Positions 7,220 to 13,290 of a stretch of DNA of 15,148 nucleotides are shown here, one piece after another. The stretch spans positions 1 to 15,148 of the forward strand of contig JAPOXB010000151.1 of assembly GCA_026707335.1 (NCBI GenBank), given 5' to 3'. The notes beneath the pieces are model-generated. The model saw only the letters and a program-made list of their open reading frames with translations. It was not told the origin of the DNA and made no database searches. The stretch is from Chloroflexota bacterium (GTDB lineage: Bacteria; Chloroflexota; Dehalococcoidia; Bin125). Every line of letters starts with the position of its first letter. The stretch's first letter is position 1. The position numbers and the translations under genes are program-made.

Positions 7220-8938
7220 ATGGCTCTCTCCCCATCGATCACCGACCGCGAGACCGCCGCCAAGTACGAGTTGCTGCGCGAGAAGATACTGGAGCGCGAC
7301 TCGGCGGGGGCGAGCGAGGTCACGTTCAACCTCATCCAGGACGGCCGCTCGACGACCGAGATCCTCAGCGAGACGGTGCGCATCCACGCGCCCTACACGC
7401 ACGTGCCCTACCACCAGCGCATGGACGGCGGCTTCGTGCGCTTCGTCAACAACGACCACGCGCTGCTCAGCGCGCGGGCGACCCTGTCGCTGCAGGATCT
7501 GATGCCCGAGTCGCTGCGGCACCTGCCACTGGCGCAGACGGCCTGGTACGTGCCCAGCTCGCTCGACATCTGGAACCAGTTGCTGGGCAAGATGCCCGGC
7601 CACTACGCGCGCCGCACCTACGACCCGGCGGCGCATCCGGACGGCCCGCCGATGCCGGTCGTCCACTGGGAGGACCAGGAGCCGGCGCCGTTGGAGGGCG
7701 ACTTCGAGGAGGAAGTGGAGCGCTGGCAGCGGCTGGTCGAGTGGGGCCGGGTCGACGAAGCGTACCGGCTGTGGCTGGGGCTGTGGGAGTTGTGGGGCCG
7801 GCGCGAGGAACTGCTGGCGCACACGATGTTCGCCGGGCTGATGGACGTGCAGGACCGGATGATCTGGAACCGGTCGTACACGACGGGGCACAAGTCGTAC
7901 CGACAGCGGTCGTTGATCGAACTGGGGCGGGCGATCGGCTGGGAGCACGCGGGCCACGTGATCTACGCGGCGGTGCCCGACCTGGCAGTGGGCCCGCGCT
8001 GGTATTCAAGCTTCGAGGCGGCCTGCCAGATCATGCTGAACGAGTTGGAGGACGAGGCGCCGCAGTCGTCGCTGGCCGCCACGGTCGCGACCGACACCGA
8101 CCGCCGCCTGTTCGCCAACACGACGCCGATCTCGGAACCGGAGGCGGAGTCGCTGATCCACGCCATCATGCGCGGCGACGAGGCGCACTTCATCGAGCCG
8201 CTGGTGGGGCTGCTGCGGGCGGGACGGTCGCCGCGCTCGATCATGGACGCGATCCAGATCGCCTCGGCGCGGGTGCTGCTGGAGACGCGCGCGCCGCACG
8301 CCTTCTCGATGCCGCAGCACACGATGGAATACTGCAACATGGTCAACTGGTTCTACGACCGCTTCGACCATCCCCACCGCACGAAGCTGCTGTTCGTGGC
8401 GGCCAACTTCATCAATCAGGCGGCGCGGCACATCCGCTCGGGCGACGGCATCTTCGCCAACGACGGTGTCGCGAACGGGCCGCGGCGGCCGCTGCCGCCG
8501 GCCGGGTCGGACCGGCTGTCGGGGCCGCAGATCCTGCGGCGGCTCGAGGCGGCGCTGCTCGCCACGGAACTGGATGAGAGCATCGACTGGACGCAGGCCT
8601 ACCTGGACGGCGACCACGACCGCGACGCGCTGGTCGAGACGCTGGCCGTGGCGGCGGCGAAGCACGGCAACGACCCGCACAACCAGGAGATCGGTCTGTG
8701 CACCCTGCAGGACTACCGGCGCACGAGCTCGCCGATGCGCGACACGCTGCTGCTGGCCTCGGCGCAGAACACGGCCGGGGCGATCAAGTACGGCGACCAG
8801 TTCATGCTGCTGCGGCAGTTCGGGGAGGCGTTCGGGGTGGCGACGGAGGCGGAGTCGGACGGCGGCGACGACCCGGCGGACGCGCTCCTGGACGACATCG
8901 AGGTGGAGGTCGTGCACGAGGTGGCCGCGGATTCGTAG
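7220..8938 (+). CDS. Uncharacterised 572-residue protein in selenoprotein operon
   Basis: I do not recognise a firm family. It is a soluble, probably mostly helical protein without signal peptide or membrane segment. The N-terminal part holds a His-rich stretch, HAPYTHVPYHQRMDGGFVRF (about 55-74), then AQTAWYVPSSLDIWNQLLGKMPGHYARR. The middle is rich in Trp and Glu (EVERWQRLVEWGRVDEAYRLW). The second half has a repeat-like layout: FIEPLVGLLRAGRSPRSIMDA, then HTMEYCNMVNWFYDRFDHPHR with TKLLFVAANFINQAARH. This loosely recalls questin-oxidase-like (DUF4243) proteins, in which His-containing helices precede a 'LL.aA.f.n' segment; that link is weak. The acidic tail suggests a flexible end. The ATG is preceded by AGGAAGG at 7204-7210. 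It lies 36 nt after the alcohol dehydrogenase and 21 nt before the selenoprotein gene, so an enzymatic role in the same pathway is inferred. Confidence 0.85.
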   Translation: MALSPSITDRETAAKYELLREKILERDSAGASEVTFNLIQDGRSTTEILSETVRIHAPYTHVPYHQRMDGGFVRFVNNDHALLSARATLSLQDLMPESLRHLPLAQTAWYVPSSLDIWNQLLGKMPGHYARRTYDPAAHPDGPPMPVVHWEDQEPAPLEGDFEEEVERWQRLVEWGRVDEAYRLWLGLWELWGRREELLAHTMFAGLMDVQDRMIWNRSYTTGHKSYRQRSLIELGRAIGWEHAGHVIYAAVPDLAVGPRWYSSFEAACQIMLNELEDEAPQSSLAATVATDTDRRLFANTTPISEPEAESLIHAIMRGDEAHFIEPLVGLLRAGRSPRSIMDAIQIASARVLLETRAPHAFSMPQHTMEYCNMVNWFYDRFDHPHRTKLLFVAANFINQAARHIRSGDGIFANDGVANGPRRPLPPAGSDRLSGPQILRRLEAALLATELDESIDWTQAYLDGDHDRDALVETLAVAAAKHGNDPHNQEIGLCTLQDYRRTSSPMRDTLLLASAQNTAGAIKYGDQFMLLRQFGEAFGVATEAESDGGDDPADALLDDIEVEVVHEVAADS

Positions 8939-8959
8939 GGGCGGAGGCGACGCGCACGT

Positions 8960-10300
8960 ATGGTCCGCCTGTCCGACCTGCACCCCGAAGAGGCCGCGCA
9001 TCTCGCCAACCTGCCGCCCAGCACGATTGCGCCCGGTGACTGGATCACGCCCAAGCCGCTGGCCGAGTCGACCATCGCGCTGATCACGACGGCCGGCCTG
9101 CACCGGCGCGACGACGCACCCTTCGCGGCCGGCGCGATCGACTACCGCCTGATCCCCGGCGACGTCGACTTCGCCGACCTGGTCAGCTCGCACGTGAGCG
9201 TGAATTGGGACCGCTCGGCGCTGGAGCAGGACGCCAACGTCGTGCTGCCGCTGGAGCGTCTGCGCGAACTGGCCGCGGCGGGCGAAATCGGCGCGGTGGC
9301 GCGCTGGCACTACTCGTTCATGGGCGGCGTCCCCCGGCCCGAGCTGCTGGAGCCGGCCGCGCGCGAGGTGGGCCGGCTGCTCAAGCGCGACGGCGTCGAT
9401 GCGGTGGTGCTCGCCCCCGTTTGACCGGTCTGCACGCGCACCGTGGGTGCGCTGGCGCACTTCATCGAGCGGGAGGGGGTCGCGACGACCAGCATCTCGC
9501 TGGTCCGTGAGCACAGCGAGGTGATGAACCCGCCGCGGGCGCTCTGGGTGTCGTTCTACCTGGGCCGCCCGTTCGGCGTGCCCGACGACCCCGACTTCCA
9601 GCGCGACGTGCTGCGGGCGGCGCTGGACCTGCTGCCGTCGCTGAGCGAGCACGGCATCGTCGATTACCCCGTCGATGCGCCACAGGCGTCGTTCTCCGAT
9701 ACGTGGGCCTGCCCCGTCGCGTTCGCGCCGCCCGAGTCCGACACCGTGGCCGCGCGGCTGCGGGCCGAGGTCCAGGGCCTCGCGCCGTGGTGGCGCGAGA
9801 CGCACCGGGCCCGTGGTCGCACGGCGGTCGGCGGGAGCGGCCCGATCGCCGGGGCGGACGTGCCCGCGCACGCCGAGACGCTGGCCGCGCTGCTGGCCGC
9901 CGTCGCCGAGGGCGCCCCGCTCGACCGCGTGCCCGAGGCCGGCGCCGGCGTCGCCTGGGGCCACCCGATGCCCTATCTGCTGCGCCACGTCGCGCAGGAT
10001 CTGCGCTCGTACTACCAGGAGGCGGTGGTCGCCCAGCCGGGCGCGCTGGCCGAGGCGCAGGCGCCGTCGCACCGGGCGCTGAACGACTGGATCTTCAACC
10101 AGACGGCCCTCGGCGAGGCGATCTTCGAGGTCGGGCGGCGGCTCACGGAGACCGGCGACGCCCGGCTGCGCGTCCTGCGCTTCTGGATGGTGCCCGAGGG
10201 CTACTGGCCCGACGCGGACCCGCCCGTCATCGGCCCGGCCGTCACTGACCGCATGGCCCTGGCCGACTCTGCCAACGCGCTGCTGCGAGGGGGCGGGTAG
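8960..10300 (+). CDS. Selenoprotein B-family reductase with in-frame TGA (Sec155)
   Basis: Read through TGA 9422-9424 this is one frame of 446 residues. Residues 1-240 match the glycine/betaine/sarcosine/D-proline reductase selenoprotein B family: LTTAGLH-like ITTAGLHRRDDAPF, YRLIPGDVDF, SSHVSVNWDRS, ANVVLPLERLRELA, RWHYSFMGGV, DGVDAVVLAPV, then Sec155-PVC158-TRTVGALAHFIEREG and NPPRALWVSFYLGRPFG. The U-x-x-C motif is the redox centre; homologues have Cys or Sec there. Sec near residue 150 resembles PrdB more than GrdB. Known members reductively cleave C-N bonds of glycine derivatives or D-proline with pyruvoyl partner subunits, but no such partner is nearby, so the substrate is unknown. Residues about 265-446 are an extra C-terminal domain (HVAQDLRSYYQEAV, SHRALNDWIFNQTALGEAI) that I cannot name. 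A GGAGG lies 12 nt before the ATG. A pseudogene with a Cys-to-stop change is the alternative. Confidence 0.85.
9422..9424 (+). other. In-frame TGA read as selenocysteine
   Basis: The TGA lies between VVLAPV and PVCTRTVGAL in an otherwise continuous frame. Family members have Cys or Sec at this exact place, forming the C/U-P-V-C redox pair. Both flanks keep strong family similarity without frame change. Selenocysteine needs SelA, SelB, SelD and tRNA-Sec, none of which is in this window. Confidence 0.8.
9425..9452 (+). promoter_or_regulatory. Candidate bacterial SECIS element
   Basis: Immediately after the TGA, GCGCACC (9436-9442) pairs perfectly with GGTGCGC (9446-9452) around the 3-nt loop GTG. 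The loop starts with G, as bacterial SECIS apical loops usually require, and begins 18 nt after the TGA, inside the spacing range used in common bSECIS models. A competing hairpin GTGCG/CGCAC (9447-9460) overlaps the 3' arm. It would direct SelB to recode the UGA; function is inferred. Confidence 0.55.
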
Positions 10301-10320
10301 GCGCGGGAGGCGAGTCGGAC

Positions 10321-10351
10321 TTCCGGGGTCGTACTACGCTCGCGCCCGGAA
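10321..10351 (+). repeat. Inverted repeat upstream of phosphomannomutase
   Basis: TTCCGGG (10321-10327) and CCCGGAA (10345-10351) form a 7-bp inverted repeat around 17 nt in the 65-bp gap between the selenoprotein gene and the phosphomutase gene. It could be a weak terminator of the upstream operon or a leader structure; the second arm overlaps the GGAAAGG (10348-10354) that may serve as ribosome site. No T-run follows. Confidence 0.25.
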
Positions 10352-10365
10352 AGGCGAGCAGCGAG

Positions 10366-11778
10366 ATGAGCGGCACGACCGTCGTCCCCCGCATCTTCCG
10401 CGCCTACGACGTCCGCGGCCGGACGGACACCGAGCTGACGCCCGAGGTCGCGCGGCTGATCGGGCGGGCGCACGCGACCCACCTGCGGCGCAAGTACGGC
10501 GCGGCGACGATCGTCGCGGGGCGGGACACGCGGCCGTCGTCGGCGGGGCTGCTGGCGGCGTTCGCCGAGGGGGCGCGGGCGTCGGGGGCCGACGTGGTGG
10601 GCATCGGCCCCTCGCCATCGCCGCTGCTCTACTTCGCGGCGGCGCGCTGGGGGATGGACGGGGGCTGCAACGTGACCGGCAGTCACGGCGGCCGCGAGGT
10701 CAACGGCCTGAAGCTGCTGGAGCGCGAGGGGATGCCGCTCGACGGGGCGGCGATCCAGGGGCTGCGGGCGCTGATCGAGGCGGACGACTTCGAGCAGGGG
10801 ACCGGGTCGCTCGCGCAGCGCGACGCCAGGCCGGAGTACGTCGCGTACCTGGGGGAGCGGTTCGCGCTGCGGCGGCCGTTGAAGGTCGTGGCCGATGCCG
10901 GCCACGGCGTGACGGCGATCGCCGGGCCGGCGGCGCTCGAGCGCGCCGGGTGCGAGGTCGTGGGGCTGCGCACCGACATCGAGGCGGACGTCCCCGGCGC
11001 GCCCCCCGACCCGCAACTGCCCGCGTCGATGGAGGGGCTGCGGGCGGCGGTGGTCGCGCACGGGGCGGACCTGGGCGTCGCCTGGGACGGCGACGGCGAC
11101 CGCCTGGGCGTCGTCGACGAGACGGGCCGCCGGCACGACCCCGACGCGATCCTCACGCTGCTGGCCTGGGACCTCCTGACGCGCAATCCGGGGGCGCGCG
11201 TGCTGGTCGACGTGAAGGTGTCGTTGGCCACCATCCGCGCCATCGAAACGCACGGCGGCCGGCCGGAGTTCGGCCCCACTGGCCACTCGCGGGCGAAGCG
11301 GCTGATGCGCCAGCAGGACATCCTGCTGGGCGGCGAGGCGTCGTCGCACTTCTACTTCCGCGAGGACTACTTCGGCTTCGACGACGGCATCTTCGGGGCC
11401 TGCCTCATCGCGCAACTGGTGTCGGCACGGGGGCGGCCGCTGTCGGCGCTGATGGCGGAGGCGCGCGGGCCGGCGCCCGCGCTGGTGACCTCGCCCGAGT
11501 TGCGCATCCCCTGCGACGACGCGGCCAAGTTCCGCATCGCCGAGGAGTGCGCGGCGCGCTTCCGGGGCTCGCGGCCGGTGCTGGAGATCGACGGGGCGCG
11601 GATCGAATTCGAGGGCGGCTGGGCGCTGGTGCGGCCGTCGAACACGGAGCCGGTGCTGAGCGTGCGCCTGGAGGCGGAGGATCGGGCGGCCTACGCGGCC
11701 ATCGCGGCCCAGGTAGCGACGGCGCTGCGGGCGTCGGGCGTCGCGTCGCTGCCGCTCGAGTTGGAGGGCGGGGAGTAG
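10366..11778 (+). CDS. Phosphomannomutase / phosphoglucomutase
   Basis: A phosphohexomutase of 470 residues that moves phosphate between C1 and C6 of mannose or glucose phosphate, supplying nucleotide-sugar and polysaccharide synthesis. It has the four-domain alpha-D-phosphohexomutase layout: N-terminal IFRAYDVRG, catalytic serine loop at Ser106 (NVTGSHGGREVNG), metal loop DGDGDR (241-246), sugar-binding loop GGEASSH (Glu324) and phosphate loop RPSNTEP (423-429). Positions nearly match Pseudomonas AlgC (Ser108, 242-247, 325). Two things are odd: the usual SHNP after the catalytic serine is SHGG, and the sugar loop has Ser in place of Gly (GEASSH). These may change rate or specificity, though the serine and metal ligands remain. 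It starts 65 bp after the selenoprotein gene and is followed by tRNA-Ser. Preference for mannose versus glucose cannot be told from sequence. Confidence 0.9.
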   Translation: MSGTTVVPRIFRAYDVRGRTDTELTPEVARLIGRAHATHLRRKYGAATIVAGRDTRPSSAGLLAAFAEGARASGADVVGIGPSPSPLLYFAAARWGMDGGCNVTGSHGGREVNGLKLLEREGMPLDGAAIQGLRALIEADDFEQGTGSLAQRDARPEYVAYLGERFALRRPLKVVADAGHGVTAIAGPAALERAGCEVVGLRTDIEADVPGAPPDPQLPASMEGLRAAVVAHGADLGVAWDGDGDRLGVVDETGRRHDPDAILTLLAWDLLTRNPGARVLVDVKVSLATIRAIETHGGRPEFGPTGHSRAKRLMRQQDILLGGEASSHFYFREDYFGFDDGIFGACLIAQLVSARGRPLSALMAEARGPAPALVTSPELRIPCDDAAKFRIAEECAARFRGSRPVLEIDGARIEFEGGWALVRPSNTEPVLSVRLEAEDRAAYAAIAAQVATALRASGVASLPLELEGGE

Positions 11779-11805
11779 GCTGGGGGAGCCGGCAGCCCAC
11801 GTCGC

Positions 11806-11895
11806 GGAGGGGTGGCCGAGTGGTTGAAGGCGGCGGTCTTGAAAACCGCTAGGCGCGCAAGCGTCTCGGGGGTTCGAATCCCTCCCCCTCCGCCA
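11806..11895 (+). tRNA. tRNA-Ser (anticodon UGA)
   Basis: The acceptor stem GGAGGGG (11806-11812) pairs with CCCCTCC (11885-11891). The discriminator is G11892 and CCA is encoded at 11893-11895. The D-arm has the tRNA-Ser pattern GGCCGAGTGG. The anticodon stem GCGGT/ACCGC (11833-11837, 11845-11849) closes the loop CTTGAAA with anticodon TGA at 11840-11842, reading UCA codons. The long variable arm (about 11851-11866) is typical of class II tRNAs. The T-loop is TTCGAAT at 11873-11879. It is not tRNA-Sec, which would have anticodon TCA. Its 3' end appears to be used as an integration site (16-nt copy at 13259). Confidence 0.97.
11880..11895 (+). repeat. Direct repeat, tRNA-internal copy (att-like)
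   Basis: CCCTCCCCCTCCGCCA covers the T-stem 3' arm, the 3' acceptor strand and the CCA of tRNA-Ser. The same 16 nt occur at 13259-13274. After the repeat both copies continue with a similar stretch (GCTTGGCCG here, ACTGGGCCG there), so the likeness extends to about 25 nt with two mismatches. Confidence 0.55.
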
Positions 11896-11938
11896 GCTTG
11901 GCCGTGCGCAGGATCGGTGATGCCCGTAGCATGGCGAC

Positions 11939-11962
11939 TCACGGGCCACCGGTAGCCCGTGA
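11939..11962 (+). repeat. Perfect 8-bp inverted repeat before the HsdR-N gene
   Basis: TCACGGGC (11939-11946) and GCCCGTGA (11955-11962) flank the 8-nt CACCGGTA. It lies between tRNA-Ser and the ATG at 11984. It may end the tRNA transcript (there is no T-run) or act as an operator or leader hairpin for the downstream gene. Confidence 0.4.
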
Positions 11963-11983
11963 CGATGGCACAGGGAATCGAAC

Positions 11984-12943
11984 ATGCTGCTTGACGATCT
12001 GGTCGCCAGTATCGAGGTGCTGCGAGAACGCATCCAGTCGCATCGCGCCTCGCTACAGGCGAACGAGACACGCACGCGGATGGCGCTGATCGACCCACTG
12101 CTGCAGGCGTTGGGCTGGGACGTCTCAGACCCGTCGCTGGTGACACCGGAGTACGAGGCCGGTGGTGGGCGGGCCGATTACGCATTGCTCCGGGCTGACG
12201 GAAAGCCCGCTGCCATCATCGAAGCCAAGCACTTCGGAGCGACGCTGGGCTCGCACCAGATGCAGATGCTGACCTACGCGGTCGCGTTGGGCATCCCCTA
12301 CGCCGGCCTGACCGATGGCGACCGCTGGGAGTTATACACCGTCTTCCAGCAGGCTGACTTAGACGAACGCCGGATACTGGATGTCTCCATCGCCAATGCT
12401 CCGGGTCACGAGGTTGCGCTCCAGTTGCTGGTGCTCTGGCGACCCAACCTCGCGTCGGGTGCCCATCCGACGCCGGCCGGCGAGCCAATCCTTACCGATG
12501 CTCCACCTCCGGCAGCGAAGCCAGCCGCCATCGAAGAAACCCTGCCGCCAGGACCGCCAGGGGCGGGCTGGGTTGCACTCTCCGAGTACAACCCGCCAAC
12601 TCACACGCCCTGTCCTACCGCCATCCGATTCTGGGACGGCAGCGAACGGACCCTCACTCGTTGGTACGAGTTGGTGAGCTCCGTTGCTCAGAAACTCTAT
12701 GCCGACGGGCGATTCACAGTCGCAGACACGCCGATCGCAGGTGGCGGCACACGCTACAGCGTGCACACCGAGCCGGTACACCGGACCGGCAAACCATTCG
12801 AAAGCCACGCGCAGATTGAAGGCACACCACCGCTGTACGTAGATACGTGGGTGAGCGCTTCACAGGCCAGATCTAGCGCGAAGCGGCTGCTTCGGGGCCG
12901 CGGTGTTGATCCTGCCGATGTACACCTGAAGGTCGCGCAGTAG
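11984..12943 (+). CDS. HsdR N-terminal-like PD-(D/E)XK protein
   Basis: A 319-residue soluble protein. Residues about 20-120 resemble the N-terminal nuclease domain of type I restriction R subunits (HSDR_N): NETRTRMALIDPLLQALGWDV with Glu28, RADYAL with Asp65, IIEAKHFG with Glu80-x-Lys82, and HQMQMLTYA with Gln92. These form a PD-(D/E)XK-like active site. Residues 160-190 are a Pro/Ala-rich linker. The C-terminal module (about 195-319) includes SEYNPP, AIRFWDGSERTL, YSVHTEP and LYVDTW; I have the impression it recurs in similar solitary proteins, but I cannot name it. No helicase, HsdM or HsdS is present, so it is not a complete restriction system; a DNA-binding or defence-related role is inferred. 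AGGGA, 7 nt upstream, supports the start. It sits directly behind tRNA-Ser, with lower GC than its neighbours, as expected of acquired DNA. Confidence 0.8.
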   Translation: MLLDDLVASIEVLRERIQSHRASLQANETRTRMALIDPLLQALGWDVSDPSLVTPEYEAGGGRADYALLRADGKPAAIIEAKHFGATLGSHQMQMLTYAVALGIPYAGLTDGDRWELYTVFQQADLDERRILDVSIANAPGHEVALQLLVLWRPNLASGAHPTPAGEPILTDAPPPAAKPAAIEETLPPGPPGAGWVALSEYNPPTHTPCPTAIRFWDGSERTLTRWYELVSSVAQKLYADGRFTVADTPIAGGGTRYSVHTEPVHRTGKPFESHAQIEGTPPLYVDTWVSASQARSSAKRLLRGRGVDPADVHLKVAQ

Positions 12944-12976
12944 CCGCGCGGGAGCCGCCCTCAATCCGAGGATGAC

Positions 12977-13017
12977 CCACCGCGCTTCAGGTGCGAACGC
13001 CCAAGTCGTCGCGGTGG
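12977..13017. terminator. Inverted repeat between convergent genes
   Basis: CCACCGCG (12977-12984) and CGCGGTGG (13010-13017) are perfect 8-bp reverse complements around 25 nt. They lie between the rightward HsdR-N-like gene (ends 12943) and the leftward small ORF (ends 13025), where a bidirectional terminator would be expected. The loop is long and no T-run follows in either direction, so the call is tentative. Nothing else is evident in 12944-13024. Confidence 0.3.
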
Positions 13018-13024
13018 CCGACGC

Positions 13025-13192
13025 TCACCGCTCGCGGTCGGCGCGGATCAGCGGCACGCTCTCCTCGATCTCCCCGCCCGCCCGCGCCGCGATGCGCGCG
13101 CGCAGATCGTCCATCGCCGGGAGCGCCCGTGCGATGGCGTCGCGCACGTCACGGCCGGTTTTCCGCTTCTCTTCGCGCGTCCACTGGTCCAT
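13025..13192 (-). CDS. Small hypothetical protein, 55 residues
   Basis: It starts with ATG at 13192 and stops with TGA at 13025. It is charged and helical-looking: MDQWTREEKRKTGRDV, then AIARALPAMDDLRARIAAR and EESVPLIRADRER. The composition (alternating basic and acidic residues, no low-complexity arginine runs) looks more like a real protein than the shadow frames around it. The nearest AGGAA is about 17 nt upstream, too far for a good ribosome site, so the start is uncertain. It lies inside the tRNA-Ser islet, opposite in direction to its neighbour. I do not recognise a family. Confidence 0.4.
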   Translation of the reverse strand: MDQWTREEKRKTGRDVRDAIARALPAMDDLRARIAARAGGEIEESVPLIRADRER

Positions 13193-13290
13193 CAGAACGA
13201 CGCTATCAATTCCTGCACTCTGCCTGCAAGGGACGGAGGTCCCGCGCCCCGGGGCTCCCCCTCCCCCTCCGCCAACTGGGCCGGGCCGAC
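13193..13290. other. Gap with short hairpins and the islet end
   Basis: No gene is seen. GGGAC/GTCCC (13231-13244, loop GGAG) and the palindrome GCCCCGGGGC follow each other, then the second copy of the tRNA end. The hairpins lie downstream of the leftward histidine kinase stop (13291), so they could end its transcript, though no T-run is present. Confidence 0.3.
13259..13274 (+). repeat. Direct repeat, distal copy of the tRNA-Ser 3' end
   Basis: CCCTCCCCCTCCGCCA is identical to 11880-11895, the tRNA 3' end including CCA. The rest of a tRNA is absent here, as expected for an attachment-site duplicate rather than a second tRNA gene. It lies 17 nt before the histidine kinase stop at 13291. Confidence 0.5.

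Larger units (their letters stand above)
11896..13274 (+). mobile_element. Putative 1.38-kb tRNA-Ser islet
   Basis: The segment is bounded by tRNA-Ser and by a direct repeat of the tRNA 3' end. Its main gene is visibly less GC-rich than the flanking genes. It carries a solitary HsdR-N-like nuclease-fold gene and one small opposite-strand ORF, but no recombinase or replication gene, so it is a remnant or a cargo element moved by an integrase encoded elsewhere. The C-rich repeat is low-complexity, which lowers confidence. Confidence 0.45.

Noticed and set aside
8006..10072. A 688-codon open frame on the - strand
   Set aside because: It is antisense to the orphan protein and selenoprotein genes. 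Its product is dominated by Arg, His, Val and Gln runs, typical of a shadow frame in high-GC DNA.
9443..10300. A separate gene starting at GTG 9443
   Set aside because: This codon lies in the middle of the conserved TRTVGALAHF segment and has no ribosome site; it is the continuation of the 8960 gene after the Sec codon.
8960..10300. A complete glycine or D-proline reductase system
   Set aside because: No GrdA, GrdE, PrdA, thioredoxin or pyruvoyl-subunit gene is in the window; only family membership of the Sec subunit is supported.
11778..11797. Terminator after the phosphomutase (GGCTG/CAGCC)
   Set aside because: Only a 5-bp stem with a 10-nt loop and no T-run; too weak to call.
11806..11895. 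tRNA-Sec, given the nearby selenoprotein
   Set aside because: The anticodon is TGA (reads UCA), and the acceptor stem is 7 bp, so it is ordinary tRNA-Ser.
10201..12075. A 624-codon - strand frame covering the phosphomutase and tRNA
   Set aside because: It runs through the tRNA and opposite a clear phosphohexomutase; low-complexity Arg/Pro composition marks it as a shadow.
11984..12943. Type I restriction-modification locus
   Set aside because: Only the N-terminal domain similarity is present; there is no helicase part, HsdM or HsdS nearby.
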